Source of the DNA: Lysobacter solisilvae
GTDB lineage: Bacteria > Pseudomonadota > Gammaproteobacteria > Xanthomonadales > Xanthomonadaceae
Length of the DNA: 64,000 nt
Assembly: GCF_016613535.2 (NCBI RefSeq)
Contig: NZ_CP071518.1
Span: forward strand, 620,001-684,000
Direction of reading: 5' to 3'
Of the stretch, positions 8,389 through 16,705 are shown in pieces. A program made the position numbers and the translations under genes. Position 1 is the stretch's first letter. Every line of letters begins with the position of its first letter. Under the pieces are notes generated by a model. That model made no database searches. It was not told the DNA's origin and saw only the letters and a program-made list of their open reading frames with translations.

Positions 8389-8592
8389 AGGCAGGATCGC
8401 TGCAATGGCAGGGCCATCGGCGCGACGCCCCGACCTGCGCGCCCCCCGGCGACTCGGGGATCTACGACCCACGTGGTCTGTGCAGCGCTTCCCGGCCGCT
8501 GCCTGCCCGGGTCAGCGGCCCAACATCTCGCGGAAGGATCCTCGTCTGGCTGGGCATACTGTTCGCCAGGCCAGGCGAAACAGGGGACAGTG

Positions 8593-9477
8593 ATGCGGAT
8601 CGGCAAAGGGTGGGCACTGGTCCTGCTGCTGTGCGCGGGGACGGCGAACGCCTGCATCAATGAGGTGGGGACCGACCACCAGGGGAACCGCTTCCACGCG
8701 GACTGGCCGCTGGGTGACGGGCTGGCCATCAACCTGACGCGAGCCCCTTCGGACAACTTCTGGCTGCGAGATGCGGACGCGATCGTCACGCGAGCCCGCA
8801 GCGAGCCCGATTTCCAGACGTTGACAGCCCTGGGCATCGTGCTGATCCACCAGGGCAAGTACACGCAGGCGATCCGCCTGTTCCTGGCCCTGGAGAAGCG
8901 CTACCCCGGCCATCACCAGACGGCGGCCAATCTGGGTACGGCGCTGGAGCTGGCCGGCCACGACGCCACGGCCTTGCGATGGATCCGCCTCGGCATCCGG
9001 CGCAACGCCGATGAACACTATGGAACCGAATGGCTGCACGCCCGCATCCTGGAAGCCAAGTTGGCCCAGGCGAAGGATCCGACCTACCTGAAGCGGCATT
9101 CGGTGGCCGGCGTGACCTTCGACAAGACCCTCGTTCCCGACGTGCCGCGGCAGCTGCCCTTCGGCAATACGGGCAAGCCGGTGACCCCGCGGGAGCTCGA
9201 CCAGGCCTTGTCGTATCAGCTGTTCGAGCGCACGACATTCGTGCGGTCCCGGGACCCGGTCGTCGCCAGCCTGCTCGAGGATTGGGCGACACTGAACCTG
9301 GCCGGCGGCGCCATCGAGAACGCCGCCGTGCTCTACGACGCGGCGGTGAAATACGGCGCGCCGCGCGATGCCCTGATGCGCAATCGGCAGGAATACATCG
9401 CACGGGTCCTCAGACAGGCAGGCGATTCCGAGCCCAAGGCCGACGCGCACTGCGAGATCTGCTGGCGCCAGGAGTAG
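8593..9477 (+). CDS. secreted TPR-type protein, function unknown
   Basis: 294 residues with a signal peptide (GWALVLLLCAGTANA) and then CINEVGTDHQGN. Residues about 70-150 contain two or three tetratricopeptide-like helical pairs (LTALGIVLIHQGKYTQAIRL, HHQTAANLGTALELAGHDAT). A further pair lies near residue 240 (ATLNLAGGAIENAAVLYDAA). The C-terminus carries a CEICW motif. TPR proteins in the periplasm usually act as scaffolds, and no catalytic residues are visible. ATG 8593 follows a GACAG spacer and gives the signal peptide directly; the longer open frame upstream is unlikely. No neighbour hints at its job. Confidence 0.72.
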   Translation: MRIGKGWALVLLLCAGTANACINEVGTDHQGNRFHADWPLGDGLAINLTRAPSDNFWLRDADAIVTRARSEPDFQTLTALGIVLIHQGKYTQAIRLFLALEKRYPGHHQTAANLGTALELAGHDATALRWIRLGIRRNADEHYGTEWLHARILEAKLAQAKDPTYLKRHSVAGVTFDKTLVPDVPRQLPFGNTGKPVTPRELDQALSYQLFERTTFVRSRDPVVASLLEDWATLNLAGGAIENAAVLYDAAVKYGAPRDALMRNRQEYIARVLRQAGDSEPKADAHCEICWRQE

Positions 9478-9757
9478 CGAGCCGCACCCCACGGCGCAGC
9501 GACGTCGGGCGGGACGGCCTGCATGTTGCAGCCGGGCCGTTGCGTCCGGATCCGCTGCCACATGGCCCGGTTATTTGACCGAGCCTGACCCCAACCCCGC
9601 GATTGCGGGATAATTGCCCCAGCACCGGTAGCAACAGCTCCGGCGCCTGCCGATTGAGCCTCCGGCCGCCTCGTGAAGGCAGGCCCAGCGCTTCGGCCGC
9701 GCCACCGCCCCAGCCGGCGGCGCGCCCTGCCCCCCGCCACTTCGCAGCCGCCCAATC

Positions 9758-12370
9758 ATGAACACTCTTTACCGCAAGCCGCTCCCGGGCACGACGCTCG
9801 ACTACTTCGACGCGCGGGCCGCCATTGAAGCGATTTCGCCAGGCGCCTGGGACACGCTGCCCTACACCTCGCGCGTGCATGCGGAGAACCTGGTGCGCCG
9901 CGCGGAGCCGGCGATGCTGGAGGCCTACCTCACCCAGTTGATCGAGCGCCGGCGCGACCTCGACTTCCCCTGGTTCCCGGCGCGCGTGGTGTGCCACGAC
10001 ATCCTGGGCCAGACCGCGCTGGTCGACCTGGCCGGCCTGCGCGACGCCATCGCCGAACGCGGCGGCGACCCCGCGCAGATCAACCCGGTCGTGCCCACGC
10101 AGCTGATCGTCGACCACTCGCTCGCGGTCGAGGCGGCGGGCTTCGACCCGCAGGCCTTCGCCAAGAACCGCGCCGTGGAGGACCGTCGCAACGAGGACCG
10201 CTTCCACTTCATCAACTGGACGAAGAAGGCGTTCAAGAACGTCGACGTGATCCCGCCGGGCAACGGGATCATGCATCAGATCAACCTGGAGCGGATGTCG
10301 CCGGTGGTGCACGCGCGCGACGGCGTGGCCTTCCCCGACACGCTGGTGGGCACCGACAGCCACACCCCACACGTGGACGCGCTGGGCGTGATCGCGATCG
10401 GCGTCGGCGGCCTGGAAGCCGAGAGCGTGATGCTCGGCCGCGCCTCGTGGATGCGCCTGCCCGACATCATCGGCGTGGAGCTCACCGGCAAGCCGCAGCC
10501 CGGCATTACCGCCACCGACATCGTGCTGGCGCTGACCGAATTCCTGCGCCAGTCGAAAGTGGTCGGCGCCTACCTGGAATTCCGCGGCGAAGGCGCCGCC
10601 GCGCTCACGCTGGGCGACCGCGCCACGATCTCCAACATGGCTCCCGAGTACGGTGCCACCGCCGCGATGTTCTTCATCGACGACAAGACCATCGACTACC
10701 TGCGCCTGACCGGCCGCGAAGACGAGCAGGTCAAACTGGTGGAGACCTACGCCAGGCACACCGGCCTGTGGGCCGACGCGCTGGTTCGCGCCCAGTACGA
10801 ACGCACGCTGTCCTTCGACCTGTCGAGCGTCGCGCGCAACATGGCCGGGCCGTCCAACCCGCACAAGCGCCTGCCGACTTCCGAGCTGGCCGCGCGCGGC
10901 ATCGCCGGCGACCTCACCCAGGCACGCGCTGACGAAGCCCAGGGCCTGATGCCGGACGGCGCGGTGATCATCGCCGCCATCACCAGCTGCACCAACACCA
11001 GCAATCCGCGCAACGTGATCGCCGCCGGCCTGCTGGCGCGCAACGCCAACGCGCGTGGCCTGGTGCGCAAGCCGTGGGTCAAGACCTCGCTCGCGCCCGG
11101 CTCCAAGGCGGTGCAGCTGTACCTGGAAGACGCCAAGCTGCTGCCAGAACTTGAGAAGCTGGGCTTCGGCATCGTCGGCTTCGCCTGCACCACCTGCAAC
11201 GGCATGAGCGGCGCGCTGGATCCGGCGATCCAGAAGGAAGTGCTCGAGCGCGACCTGTATGCCACCGCCGTGCTGTCGGGCAACCGCAACTTCGACGGCC
11301 GCATCCATCCCTACGCCAAGCAGGCCTTCCTGGCTTCGCCGCCGCTGGTGGTGGCCTACGCCATCGCCGGCACCGTGCGCTTCGACATCGAGAAGGACGT
11401 GCTGGGCATGGACGCGGACGGCCAGCCGGTGCGGCTCAAGGACATCTGGCCCAGCGACGAGGAGATCGACGCGATCGTCAAGGCCAGCGTCAAGCCCGAG
11501 CAGTTCCGCCAGGTGTACGAGCCGATGTTCCGCGTCGGGGCCGACCACGGCGAACGTGTCAGCCCGCTGTACGACTGGCGCCCGCAGAGCACCTACATCC
11601 GCCGCCCGCCGTACTGGGAGGGCGCGCTGGCCGGCGAACGCACGCTGCGCGGCATGCGGGCGCTGGCGGTGCTGGGCGACAACATCACCACCGACCACCT
11701 CTCCCCGTCGAACGCGATCCTGCTCGACAGCGCCGCCGGCGAATACCTGGCGAAGATGGGTTTGCCGGAAGAGGACTTCAATTCCTACGCCACCCACCGC
11801 GGCGACCACCTCACCGCGCAGCGCGCCACCTTCGCCAATCCCAAGCTGCTCAACGAGATGGTGCGCGACGACAACGGCAACGTCGTCCAGGGCTCGCTCG
11901 CACGCGTGGAACCCGAAGGCCAGGTCACGCGCATGTGGGAGGCGATCGAAACCTACATGGAACGCCGCCAGCCCCTGATCATCATCGCCGGCGCCGACTA
12001 CGGCCAGGGATCCTCGCGCGACTGGGCCGCCAAGGGCGTGCGCCTGGCCGGCGTGGAGGCCATCGTGGCCGAGGGGTTCGAGCGGATCCACCGCACCAAC
12101 CTGATCGGCATGGGCGTGCTGCCGCTGGAATTCCAGCCGGGCACCAACCGCACCACGCTCGGCCTGGACGGCACGGAAAGCTATGACGTCGTCGGCCCGC
12201 GCACTCCGCGCGCCACGCTCACCCTGGTGGTCCACCGCCGCGACGGGACGCGCGTGGAGGTGCCGGTCACCTGCCGCCTGGACACCGCCGAGGAGGTGTC
12301 GATCTACGACGCCGGCGGCGTGCTCCAGCGTTTCGCCAACGACTTCCTGGAGTCCGCGCAGGCCGCGTGA
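9758..12370 (+). CDS. acnD: Fe/S-dependent 2-methylisocitrate dehydratase AcnD
   Basis: 870 residues, the normal length for AcnD. It is an aconitase-family [4Fe-4S] enzyme of the methylcitrate cycle that dehydrates 2-methylcitrate during propionate breakdown. The three cluster cysteines are C411 (ITSCTNTSNP) and C477/C480 (FACTTCNGMSG). The N-terminus NTLYRKPLPGTTLDYFDARA and the swivelling-domain signature (DYGQGSSRDWAAKGVRLAGV) are typical. The assignment to AcnD rather than AcnA rests on its length, on the LDYFDARAA start and on prpF nearby. The region 9478-9757 must hold the promoter; no clear consensus was found there. The genes prpB and prpC are not in the window. Confidence 0.93.
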   Translation: MNTLYRKPLPGTTLDYFDARAAIEAISPGAWDTLPYTSRVHAENLVRRAEPAMLEAYLTQLIERRRDLDFPWFPARVVCHDILGQTALVDLAGLRDAIAERGGDPAQINPVVPTQLIVDHSLAVEAAGFDPQAFAKNRAVEDRRNEDRFHFINWTKKAFKNVDVIPPGNGIMHQINLERMSPVVHARDGVAFPDTLVGTDSHTPHVDALGVIAIGVGGLEAESVMLGRASWMRLPDIIGVELTGKPQPGITATDIVLALTEFLRQSKVVGAYLEFRGEGAAALTLGDRATISNMAPEYGATAAMFFIDDKTIDYLRLTGREDEQVKLVETYARHTGLWADALVRAQYERTLSFDLSSVARNMAGPSNPHKRLPTSELAARGIAGDLTQARADEAQGLMPDGAVIIAAITSCTNTSNPRNVIAAGLLARNANARGLVRKPWVKTSLAPGSKAVQLYLEDAKLLPELEKLGFGIVGFACTTCNGMSGALDPAIQKEVLERDLYATAVLSGNRNFDGRIHPYAKQAFLASPPLVVAYAIAGTVRFDIEKDVLGMDADGQPVRLKDIWPSDEEIDAIVKASVKPEQFRQVYEPMFRVGADHGERVSPLYDWRPQSTYIRRPPYWEGALAGERTLRGMRALAVLGDNITTDHLSPSNAILLDSAAGEYLAKMGLPEEDFNSYATHRGDHLTAQRATFANPKLLNEMVRDDNGNVVQGSLARVEPEGQVTRMWEAIETYMERRQPLIIIAGADYGQGSSRDWAAKGVRLAGVEAIVAEGFERIHRTNLIGMGVLPLEFQPGTNRTTLGLDGTESYDVVGPRTPRATLTLVVHRRDGTRVEVPVTCRLDTAEEVSIYDAGGVLQRFANDFLESAQAA

Positions 12371-12450
12371 CGCATGGCTGCCGTTCCGTGGATCCGTTGT
12401 CCGGGCAAGGCCATCGGCCGTACCCGGGGATCCACGGTGACCGGCACGAA

Positions 12451-12482
12451 GAACCCGGGTGCGCTGAGCATGCCCGGGCTAC
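12451..12482. repeat. R4 palindrome (AACCCGGGTGCGC...GCCCGGGCTAC)
   Basis: An inverted copy of the R4 family (TAGCCCGGGCAAGCGAAGCGC type) lies between acnD and the SRPBCC gene. Other copies are at 31616, 36425 and 36839. Confidence 0.6.
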
Positions 12483-12517
12483 GGTAGAAAGAACCCCCCA
12501 CGCAAAGGAGTAGCGAC

Positions 12518-12970
12518 ATGACCGGTACCGTCACCCTGCACCGCGTGCTCAAGGCGCCCGCCGAGCGCATCTACCGCGCCTTCCTGGATCCCGATGCGAT
12601 GGCCAAGTGGCTGCCGCCACACGGCTTCACCGGCAAGGTCCATGCGATGGACGCGCGCGTGGGTGGCAGCTACCGCATGTCGTTCACCAATTTCTCCACC
12701 GGCAACAGCCACAGCTTCGGCGGCACCTACGTCGAGCTGGTCCCGAACGAGCGCATCGTCAACACCGACCGCTTCGACGACCCGAACCTGCCCGGCGAGA
12801 TGCGCAACACCATCACCCTGCGCCCGGTGATGGGCGGCAACACCGAACTGCAGGTCGTGCAGGAAGGCATCCCCGCCGTGATTCCGGTGGAGATGTGCTA
12901 CCTGGGCTGGCAGGAGTCGCTCACGCTGCTGGCGCAGCTGGTGGAAGCGAACATTCCCGACAACCCCTGA
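12518..12970 (+). CDS. SRPBCC (AHSA1/START-like) domain protein
   Basis: 150 residues covering one SRPBCC domain. Family marks are TLHRVLKAPAERIYRAFLDP, then AKWLPPHGFTGKVHAMDARVGGSYRMSF and the closing MCYLGWQESLTLLAQLVE. These proteins bind hydrophobic ligands or act as co-chaperone-like folds; the ligand is unknown. A strong ribosome site (AAAGGAG) stands 7 bases before ATG 12518. The gene sits between acnD and prpF on the same strand, separated by 147 and 127 bases with repeats on both sides, so its presence in the propionate locus may be an insertion rather than a functional link. Confidence 0.88.
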   Translation: MTGTVTLHRVLKAPAERIYRAFLDPDAMAKWLPPHGFTGKVHAMDARVGGSYRMSFTNFSTGNSHSFGGTYVELVPNERIVNTDRFDDPNLPGEMRNTITLRPVMGGNTELQVVQEGIPAVIPVEMCYLGWQESLTLLAQLVEANIPDNP

Positions 12971-12979
12971 GCCATCCGA

Positions 12980-13068
12980 TTGCCGTCATCCCCTCGAAAG
13001 CGGGGATCCAGTGTCTTGCGCCATTCGATCGTGAAGTCGCTGGATTCCCGCTTTCGCGGGAATGACGG
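12980..13068. repeat. Xanthomonad REP pair (GCGGGAATGACGG type)
   Basis: Two facing REP arms: GCCGTCATCCCCTCGAAAGC on the left and GCTTTCGCGGGAATGACGGC on the right, joined by about 47 bases. This is the common chromosomal REP doublet of Xanthomonas-like genomes, here between the SRPBCC gene and prpF. Confidence 0.85.
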
Positions 13069-13097
13069 CTTGTCCCGAACCGTCCATAGGTCTCCCC

Positions 13098-14294
13098 ATG
13101 CCCCACGCCCCCCAACTCCGCATCCCCGCCACCTACATGCGTGGCGGCACCAGCAAGGGCGTGTTCTTCCGCCTGCAGGACCTGCCGGTCGCCGCGCAGG
13201 TCCCCGGTGCGGCGCGCGACGCGCTGCTGATGCGCGTGATCGGTTCGCCCGATCCCTACGGCAAGCACACCGACGGCATGGGCGGGGCGACCTCCAGCAC
13301 CAGCAAGTGCGTGATCCTGTGCACCTCAAGCGTGGCCGACCACGACGTGGATTACCTGTACGGCCAGGTGTCGATCGACCAGGCCTTCGTCGACTGGAGC
13401 GGCAACTGCGGCAACCTGTCTTCTGCGGTGGGCCCGTTTGCCATCGCCCACGGCCTGATCGACCCCGCCCGCGTGCCGCGCGACGGCATCGCGACCGTGC
13501 GTATCTGGCAGGCCAACATCGGCAAGACCATCGTCGCCCACGTGCCGATGGCGAACGGCCAGGTGCAGGAAAGCGGCGACTTCGAACTGGACGGCGTGAC
13601 CTTCCCCGCCGCGGAGATCCAGCTGGAGTTCCTCGATCCGGCCGACGAGGGCGAAGGCGGCGGCGCGATGTTCCCCACCGGGAACCTGGTAGACACGCTC
13701 GAGGTGCCCGGCGTGGGCACGCTGCAGGCCACGCTGATCAATGCCGGCATCCCCACCGTGTTCCTCAACGCCGCCGACCTGGGTTACACCGGCGCGGAAC
13801 TGCAGGGCGCGATCAACGACGACAAGGCCGCGCTGGCGAAGTTCGAGGCCATCCGCGCCTACGGCGCGGTGCGCATGGGCCTGATCGCCGACGTCGCCCA
13901 GGCCGCCACCCGCCAGCACACGCCCAAGGTCGCCTTCGTCGCGCCGCCGCAGGACCACGTGGTGTCCAGCGGCAAGGCCATCGCGGCCGGCGATGTCGAC
14001 CTGCTGGTGCGCGCGCTGTCGATGGGCAAGCTGCACCACGCGATGATGGGCACCGCCGCCGTCGCCATCGGCACGGCGGCGGCCATTCCCGGCACGCTGG
14101 TCAACCAGGCCGCCGGCGGCGGCGCGCGCGAAGCCGTGCGCTTCGGCCATCCTTCCGGCACCCTGCGCGTGGGCGCGCAGGCGCGCCAGGTCAACGGCGA
14201 GTGGACGGTGACCAAGGCGGTGATGAGCCGCAGCGCGCGCGTGCTGATGGAAGGCGCCGTGCGCGTGCCGGCCGATCCGGCTTACGCGGAGTAG
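13098..14294 (+). CDS. prpF: 2-methylaconitate cis-trans isomerase PrpF
   Basis: 398 residues of the PrpF/proline-racemase-like fold. The family start YMRGGTSKGVFFRLQDLP, then GGATSSTSKCVIL, NCGNLSSAVGPFAI and the late MGKLHHAMMGTAAVAIGTAA are all present. PrpF isomerises the trans-2-methylaconitate made by AcnD to the cis form, so that AcnD plus PrpF replace PrpD in propionate oxidation. ATG 13098 is chosen because the conserved sequence starts eight residues later; an upstream in-frame start at 13062 adds a stretch that overlaps the REP element. It is co-directional with acnD. Confidence 0.94.
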   Translation: MPHAPQLRIPATYMRGGTSKGVFFRLQDLPVAAQVPGAARDALLMRVIGSPDPYGKHTDGMGGATSSTSKCVILCTSSVADHDVDYLYGQVSIDQAFVDWSGNCGNLSSAVGPFAIAHGLIDPARVPRDGIATVRIWQANIGKTIVAHVPMANGQVQESGDFELDGVTFPAAEIQLEFLDPADEGEGGGAMFPTGNLVDTLEVPGVGTLQATLINAGIPTVFLNAADLGYTGAELQGAINDDKAALAKFEAIRAYGAVRMGLIADVAQAATRQHTPKVAFVAPPQDHVVSSGKAIAAGDVDLLVRALSMGKLHHAMMGTAAVAIGTAAAIPGTLVNQAAGGGAREAVRFGHPSGTLRVGAQARQVNGEWTVTKAVMSRSARVLMEGAVRVPADPAYAE

Positions 14295-14297
14295 AAC

Positions 14298-14479
14298 AGC
14301 CCCCTGCTGCGGGACGGTGGGATGGGGACCGCCGATCGCCGCGTCGCTTTTAGCCCCTTCCCCCGCTCTGCGGGGGGTGAGAGGACGCGCTTGCGGACCA
14401 CTGGTCCGCGCGTCATCGAACGCCAGCAGGCTGTGCCTGCTGGCCGGGACGGTTGGGATGGGGGCCAACGATCGCCGCG
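14298..14479. repeat. R1 repeat island, long form
   Basis: A degenerate short copy (GATGGGGACCGCCGATCGCCGCG) is followed by the long form: CCCTTCCCCCGCTCTGCGGGG, then the palindrome GCGGACCACTGGTCCGC, then the hairpin CAGCAGGCTGTGCCTGCTG, and the closing GGTTGGGATGGGGGCCAACG. It lies between the convergent 3' ends of prpF and the next gene. Confidence 0.88.
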
Positions 14480-14483
14480 CGCC

Positions 14484-14873
14484 CTAACCCTCCAGCGTCC
14501 GCTTCATCGCCGCCAGCCCCTGCTCGATCATCGCCGCCACCTTCGGCTCCAGCTCGCTCGGCAGCAGGTCGGCGATCCACACCAGGCGCGTTCCCCCACT
14601 CTCGGCGAAGGCCTGCAACGAGGCGTTGTAATGGGTGAACGGCGCACCCACCGCCGACCACGCCACCCGCCGCCGCGTGTCGTCGATGGAGATGATCTGC
14701 TCGCGCGCGCTCATGCCACTGGCGAAAGTGACCACGCGGGTATCACCTTCCATGCGGCAGTCGGTCACGAAGCCCGGCACCAGCCGCTCATGGATGTGGC
14801 CCACATCGCGCATCGCGTCCCAGACGCCGTCGGTCGCGGCCGCAACCTGCACTTCCCGATGGATGGAGGCCAT
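14484..14873 (-). CDS. SRPBCC family protein (polyketide cyclase-like)
   Basis: 129 residues of one START-like domain: ASIHREVQVAAATDGVWDAM at the N-terminus, DVGHIHERLVPGFVTDCRM, and a closing long helix (VAAMIEQGLAAMKRTLEG). This fold holds a hydrophobic pocket; the ligand is unknown. ATG 14873 starts exactly at the first strand. It stands alone and convergent with prpF across the R1 repeat. Compared with the SRPBCC gene at 12518, the sequence is clearly different (Bet v1/polyketide-cyclase type rather than AHSA1 type). Confidence 0.85.
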   Translation of the reverse strand: MASIHREVQVAAATDGVWDAMRDVGHIHERLVPGFVTDCRMEGDTRVVTFASGMSAREQIISIDDTRRRVAWSAVGAPFTHYNASLQAFAESGGTRLVWIADLLPSELEPKVAAMIEQGLAAMKRTLEG

Positions 14874-15046
14874 CTGCGTGCTCCTCGCCGGGGACCGCCC
14901 GGCTCCCGGAGCAGCCTAGCGCCGCGCGGGCGCTCGCGTTGGACACAAGTCGACGCTTCCGCACGCGCGCAGTGTCCGCCGCGCCCGTACTTCGCCCCGC
15001 GTCCCGCATGCGGCATCATCAGCGCTTCCCCACCACAGGCGATCCC

Positions 15047-15445
15047 ATGCAGTTCCTGATGCTGGTCTATACCGATCCCGCCCTGCTGGAAGCCCTCGAC
15101 GAAGACGAGTACGCCACGCTGATGCGCGGCTGCCTGGAGCATGCCGACGAGCTGCGCGAACAGGGCGTCCTGCTCGCCTCGCAGCAGCTGGAGGCGGCGG
15201 CCACGGCGCGCAGCTTCCGCACGCGCGGCGGCCGTACCCAGGTATTCGACGGGCCCTTCGCCGAAACCAAGGAAATGCTCGCCGGCTTCAACATCCTGGA
15301 GGCCGACAGCCTCGATGACGCCGTGCGTATCGCGCAGGAGTTCCCGTGGTCGCGCACCGGCAGCATCGAGGTACGGCCGGTCCGCGACATCGACGGCGTG
15401 CGCCGGCAGGTCGGCGCGCGGATGCCGGCGGCGGCCAATACCTGA
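15047..15445 (+). CDS. YCII-related (DGPF) domain protein
   Basis: 132 residues. The DGPF/YCII mark FDGPFAETKEMLAGFNILEA is split by position from about 66 to 85, and the N-terminus QFLMLVYTDPALLEAL is standard for this family. These ferredoxin-fold proteins often sit next to ECF sigma factor genes that they may modulate. Here no sigma factor gene is adjacent, so it is an orphan. ATG 15047 opens the first strand directly; the frame is open further upstream but that part is unrelated. Function unknown. Confidence 0.88.
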   Translation: MQFLMLVYTDPALLEALDEDEYATLMRGCLEHADELREQGVLLASQQLEAAATARSFRTRGGRTQVFDGPFAETKEMLAGFNILEADSLDDAVRIAQEFPWSRTGSIEVRPVRDIDGVRRQVGARMPAAANT

Positions 15446-15526
15446 TTTCGCGTCGGCACGAGCGCCGGCATGGCTGAGTTCGTCGCGGCGTTGCGGGCGC
15501 GCTCAAGTTGAGCCGGTCCGAGCGCC

Positions 15527-16168
15527 TCACGCGCCGCCGAAGCGGCGCAGCTGTTCCACCGTTTCGAAGAATTCCTCCGGTTGCGCAGCGCGCAGCGCGT
15601 CGGCGTGCGCGTAACCCCAGCCAACCGCGCCGAAGGCCACGCCGGCCGCGCGTGCGGCCTCGCCATCGCTGAGCTGGTCGCCGACGTAGATCGCGTCCGT
15701 GGCCGCCGCCGGGGTCCCGCTCGCCGCCGCGCGCCGCACCAGGCGGGCGATGCGGCGCTGCTTGCCGAGCATGTGCGCGCCCCCGTCGATCAGTTCGATG
15801 GCGGCCATCAGCGTGTCGCCGAGCACGCGGCGCACGTTGTCGACGGAATTGGAGGTCAGGATCGCCAGCCGGACCTCGCGTTCGCGCAGGTGCAGCAGGG
15901 TGTCGGCGATGCCCGGAAACAGCGGCACCGGGGGCGCTTCACGCATGGCGCGGATGAAGTCGGCGGCCACCACAGGCAGCTTCCAGGCCGGCACCGCCAG
16001 TTCGCGCATGATCTCGCGGGGCCCGAGCCGGCGCAGGTCCTCGATTCGGTCCTCGGCCACCGCCGTGAAGCCGTGCCGCTGCGCCAGCACCTGCTGGGCC
16101 TGGAGGAAGAACGGGAACGAGTCGGCGAGCGTGCCGTCGAAATCGAAGATGACGAGCGGATATTTCAT
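15527..16168 (-). CDS. HAD-superfamily hydrolase, phosphoglycolate phosphatase-like
   Basis: 213 residues. All HAD motifs can be seen: motif I VIFDFDGTLADSF (nucleophile D9 and acid D11), motif II ILTSNS, motif III lysine in the GKQRR region, and motif IV YVGDQLSDGEAARAAG. The helical cap between residues 20 and 85 makes it subclass I, as in Gph and similar phosphatases. It probably removes phosphate from a small metabolite; the substrate is not known. ATG 16168 is chosen because the DxD motif comes eight residues later. Monocistronic and facing the YCII gene. Confidence 0.9.
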   Translation of the reverse strand: MKYPLVIFDFDGTLADSFPFFLQAQQVLAQRHGFTAVAEDRIEDLRRLGPREIMRELAVPAWKLPVVAADFIRAMREAPPVPLFPGIADTLLHLREREVRLAILTSNSVDNVRRVLGDTLMAAIELIDGGAHMLGKQRRIARLVRRAAASGTPAAATDAIYVGDQLSDGEAARAAGVAFGAVGWGYAHADALRAAQPEEFFETVEQLRRFGGA

Positions 16169-16359
16169 GGGTCCGGTCCGTGGCGCCGCGCGTTGCGGAT
16201 GATGACCGGTCCGGCCGCCGACGGCGAGAGCGCAGGCCCGGCCAGCGGCCACGCGCGGGTACCCCCCATCCGGGTGAATGACAGCCCGGCCACGCCTCCC
16301 GGCAAATAGCCCTGTCACCCGAAGCGCTCCGCGCCCGGCCACGTCCCCCGAGGTGTCCG

Positions 16360-16629
16360 ATGAACCTGATCTATTCGCACAGCTACGCCAGCGCGCGCAC
16401 CTTCGCCCTGCACCACGACTTCATGCCGGGCGACTGGAAGTGGATCCAGGATTCCAACATCGTCCGGCAGAACCCGCGCGCCGACGTGTACCGCGTGCCC
16501 AAGTGGGAAGCCAACCCGAAGCGGCAGAAGATCGACGAAGCACTGGAGCAGGCGCGCAGGGCCCGGCGCCTGGGCACGGTGACCGACGCGGACGGATCGC
16601 CGGGCACGCTGGGGATCTCGGGCGCCTGA
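16360..16629 (+). CDS. small hypothetical protein
   Basis: 89 residues, not recognised. The N-terminal half is rich in aromatic residues (MNLIYSHSYASARTFALHHD, then GDWKWIQDSNIV). The middle is basic (PKWEANPKRQKIDEALEQAR) and the end is Gly-rich. There is no signal peptide or helix that spans a membrane. The amino-acid make-up is less biased than that of random high-GC frames, with Tyr, Asn, Trp and Lys, which supports a real gene. It lies between a HAD gene and the RCC1 gene, which both read on the minus strand. An accessory origin (phage or plasmid) is possible. Confidence 0.6.
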   Translation: MNLIYSHSYASARTFALHHDFMPGDWKWIQDSNIVRQNPRADVYRVPKWEANPKRQKIDEALEQARRARRLGTVTDADGSPGTLGISGA

Positions 16630-16705
16630 ACGCGTCCTGCGCGGGCCGCGCGGCGGCCCGACGTCCTGCATCGCCCCCCGGCTACCGCGCCGCTACAGGC
16701 CGTCC

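Noticed and set aside
9540..9757. Sigma54 promoter for acnD as in prpR-controlled loci
   Set aside because: TGGCCCGG and TTTGAC are present near 9564-9580 but the spacing and the -12 GC element do not fit, and no prpR gene is in view.
9410..12235. Very long open frame (941 codons) antisense to acnD
   Set aside because: It mirrors the acnD frame in high-GC DNA, has no family signature and only Arg/Gly/His/Val-rich sequence. The sense strand is a complete, clear gene.
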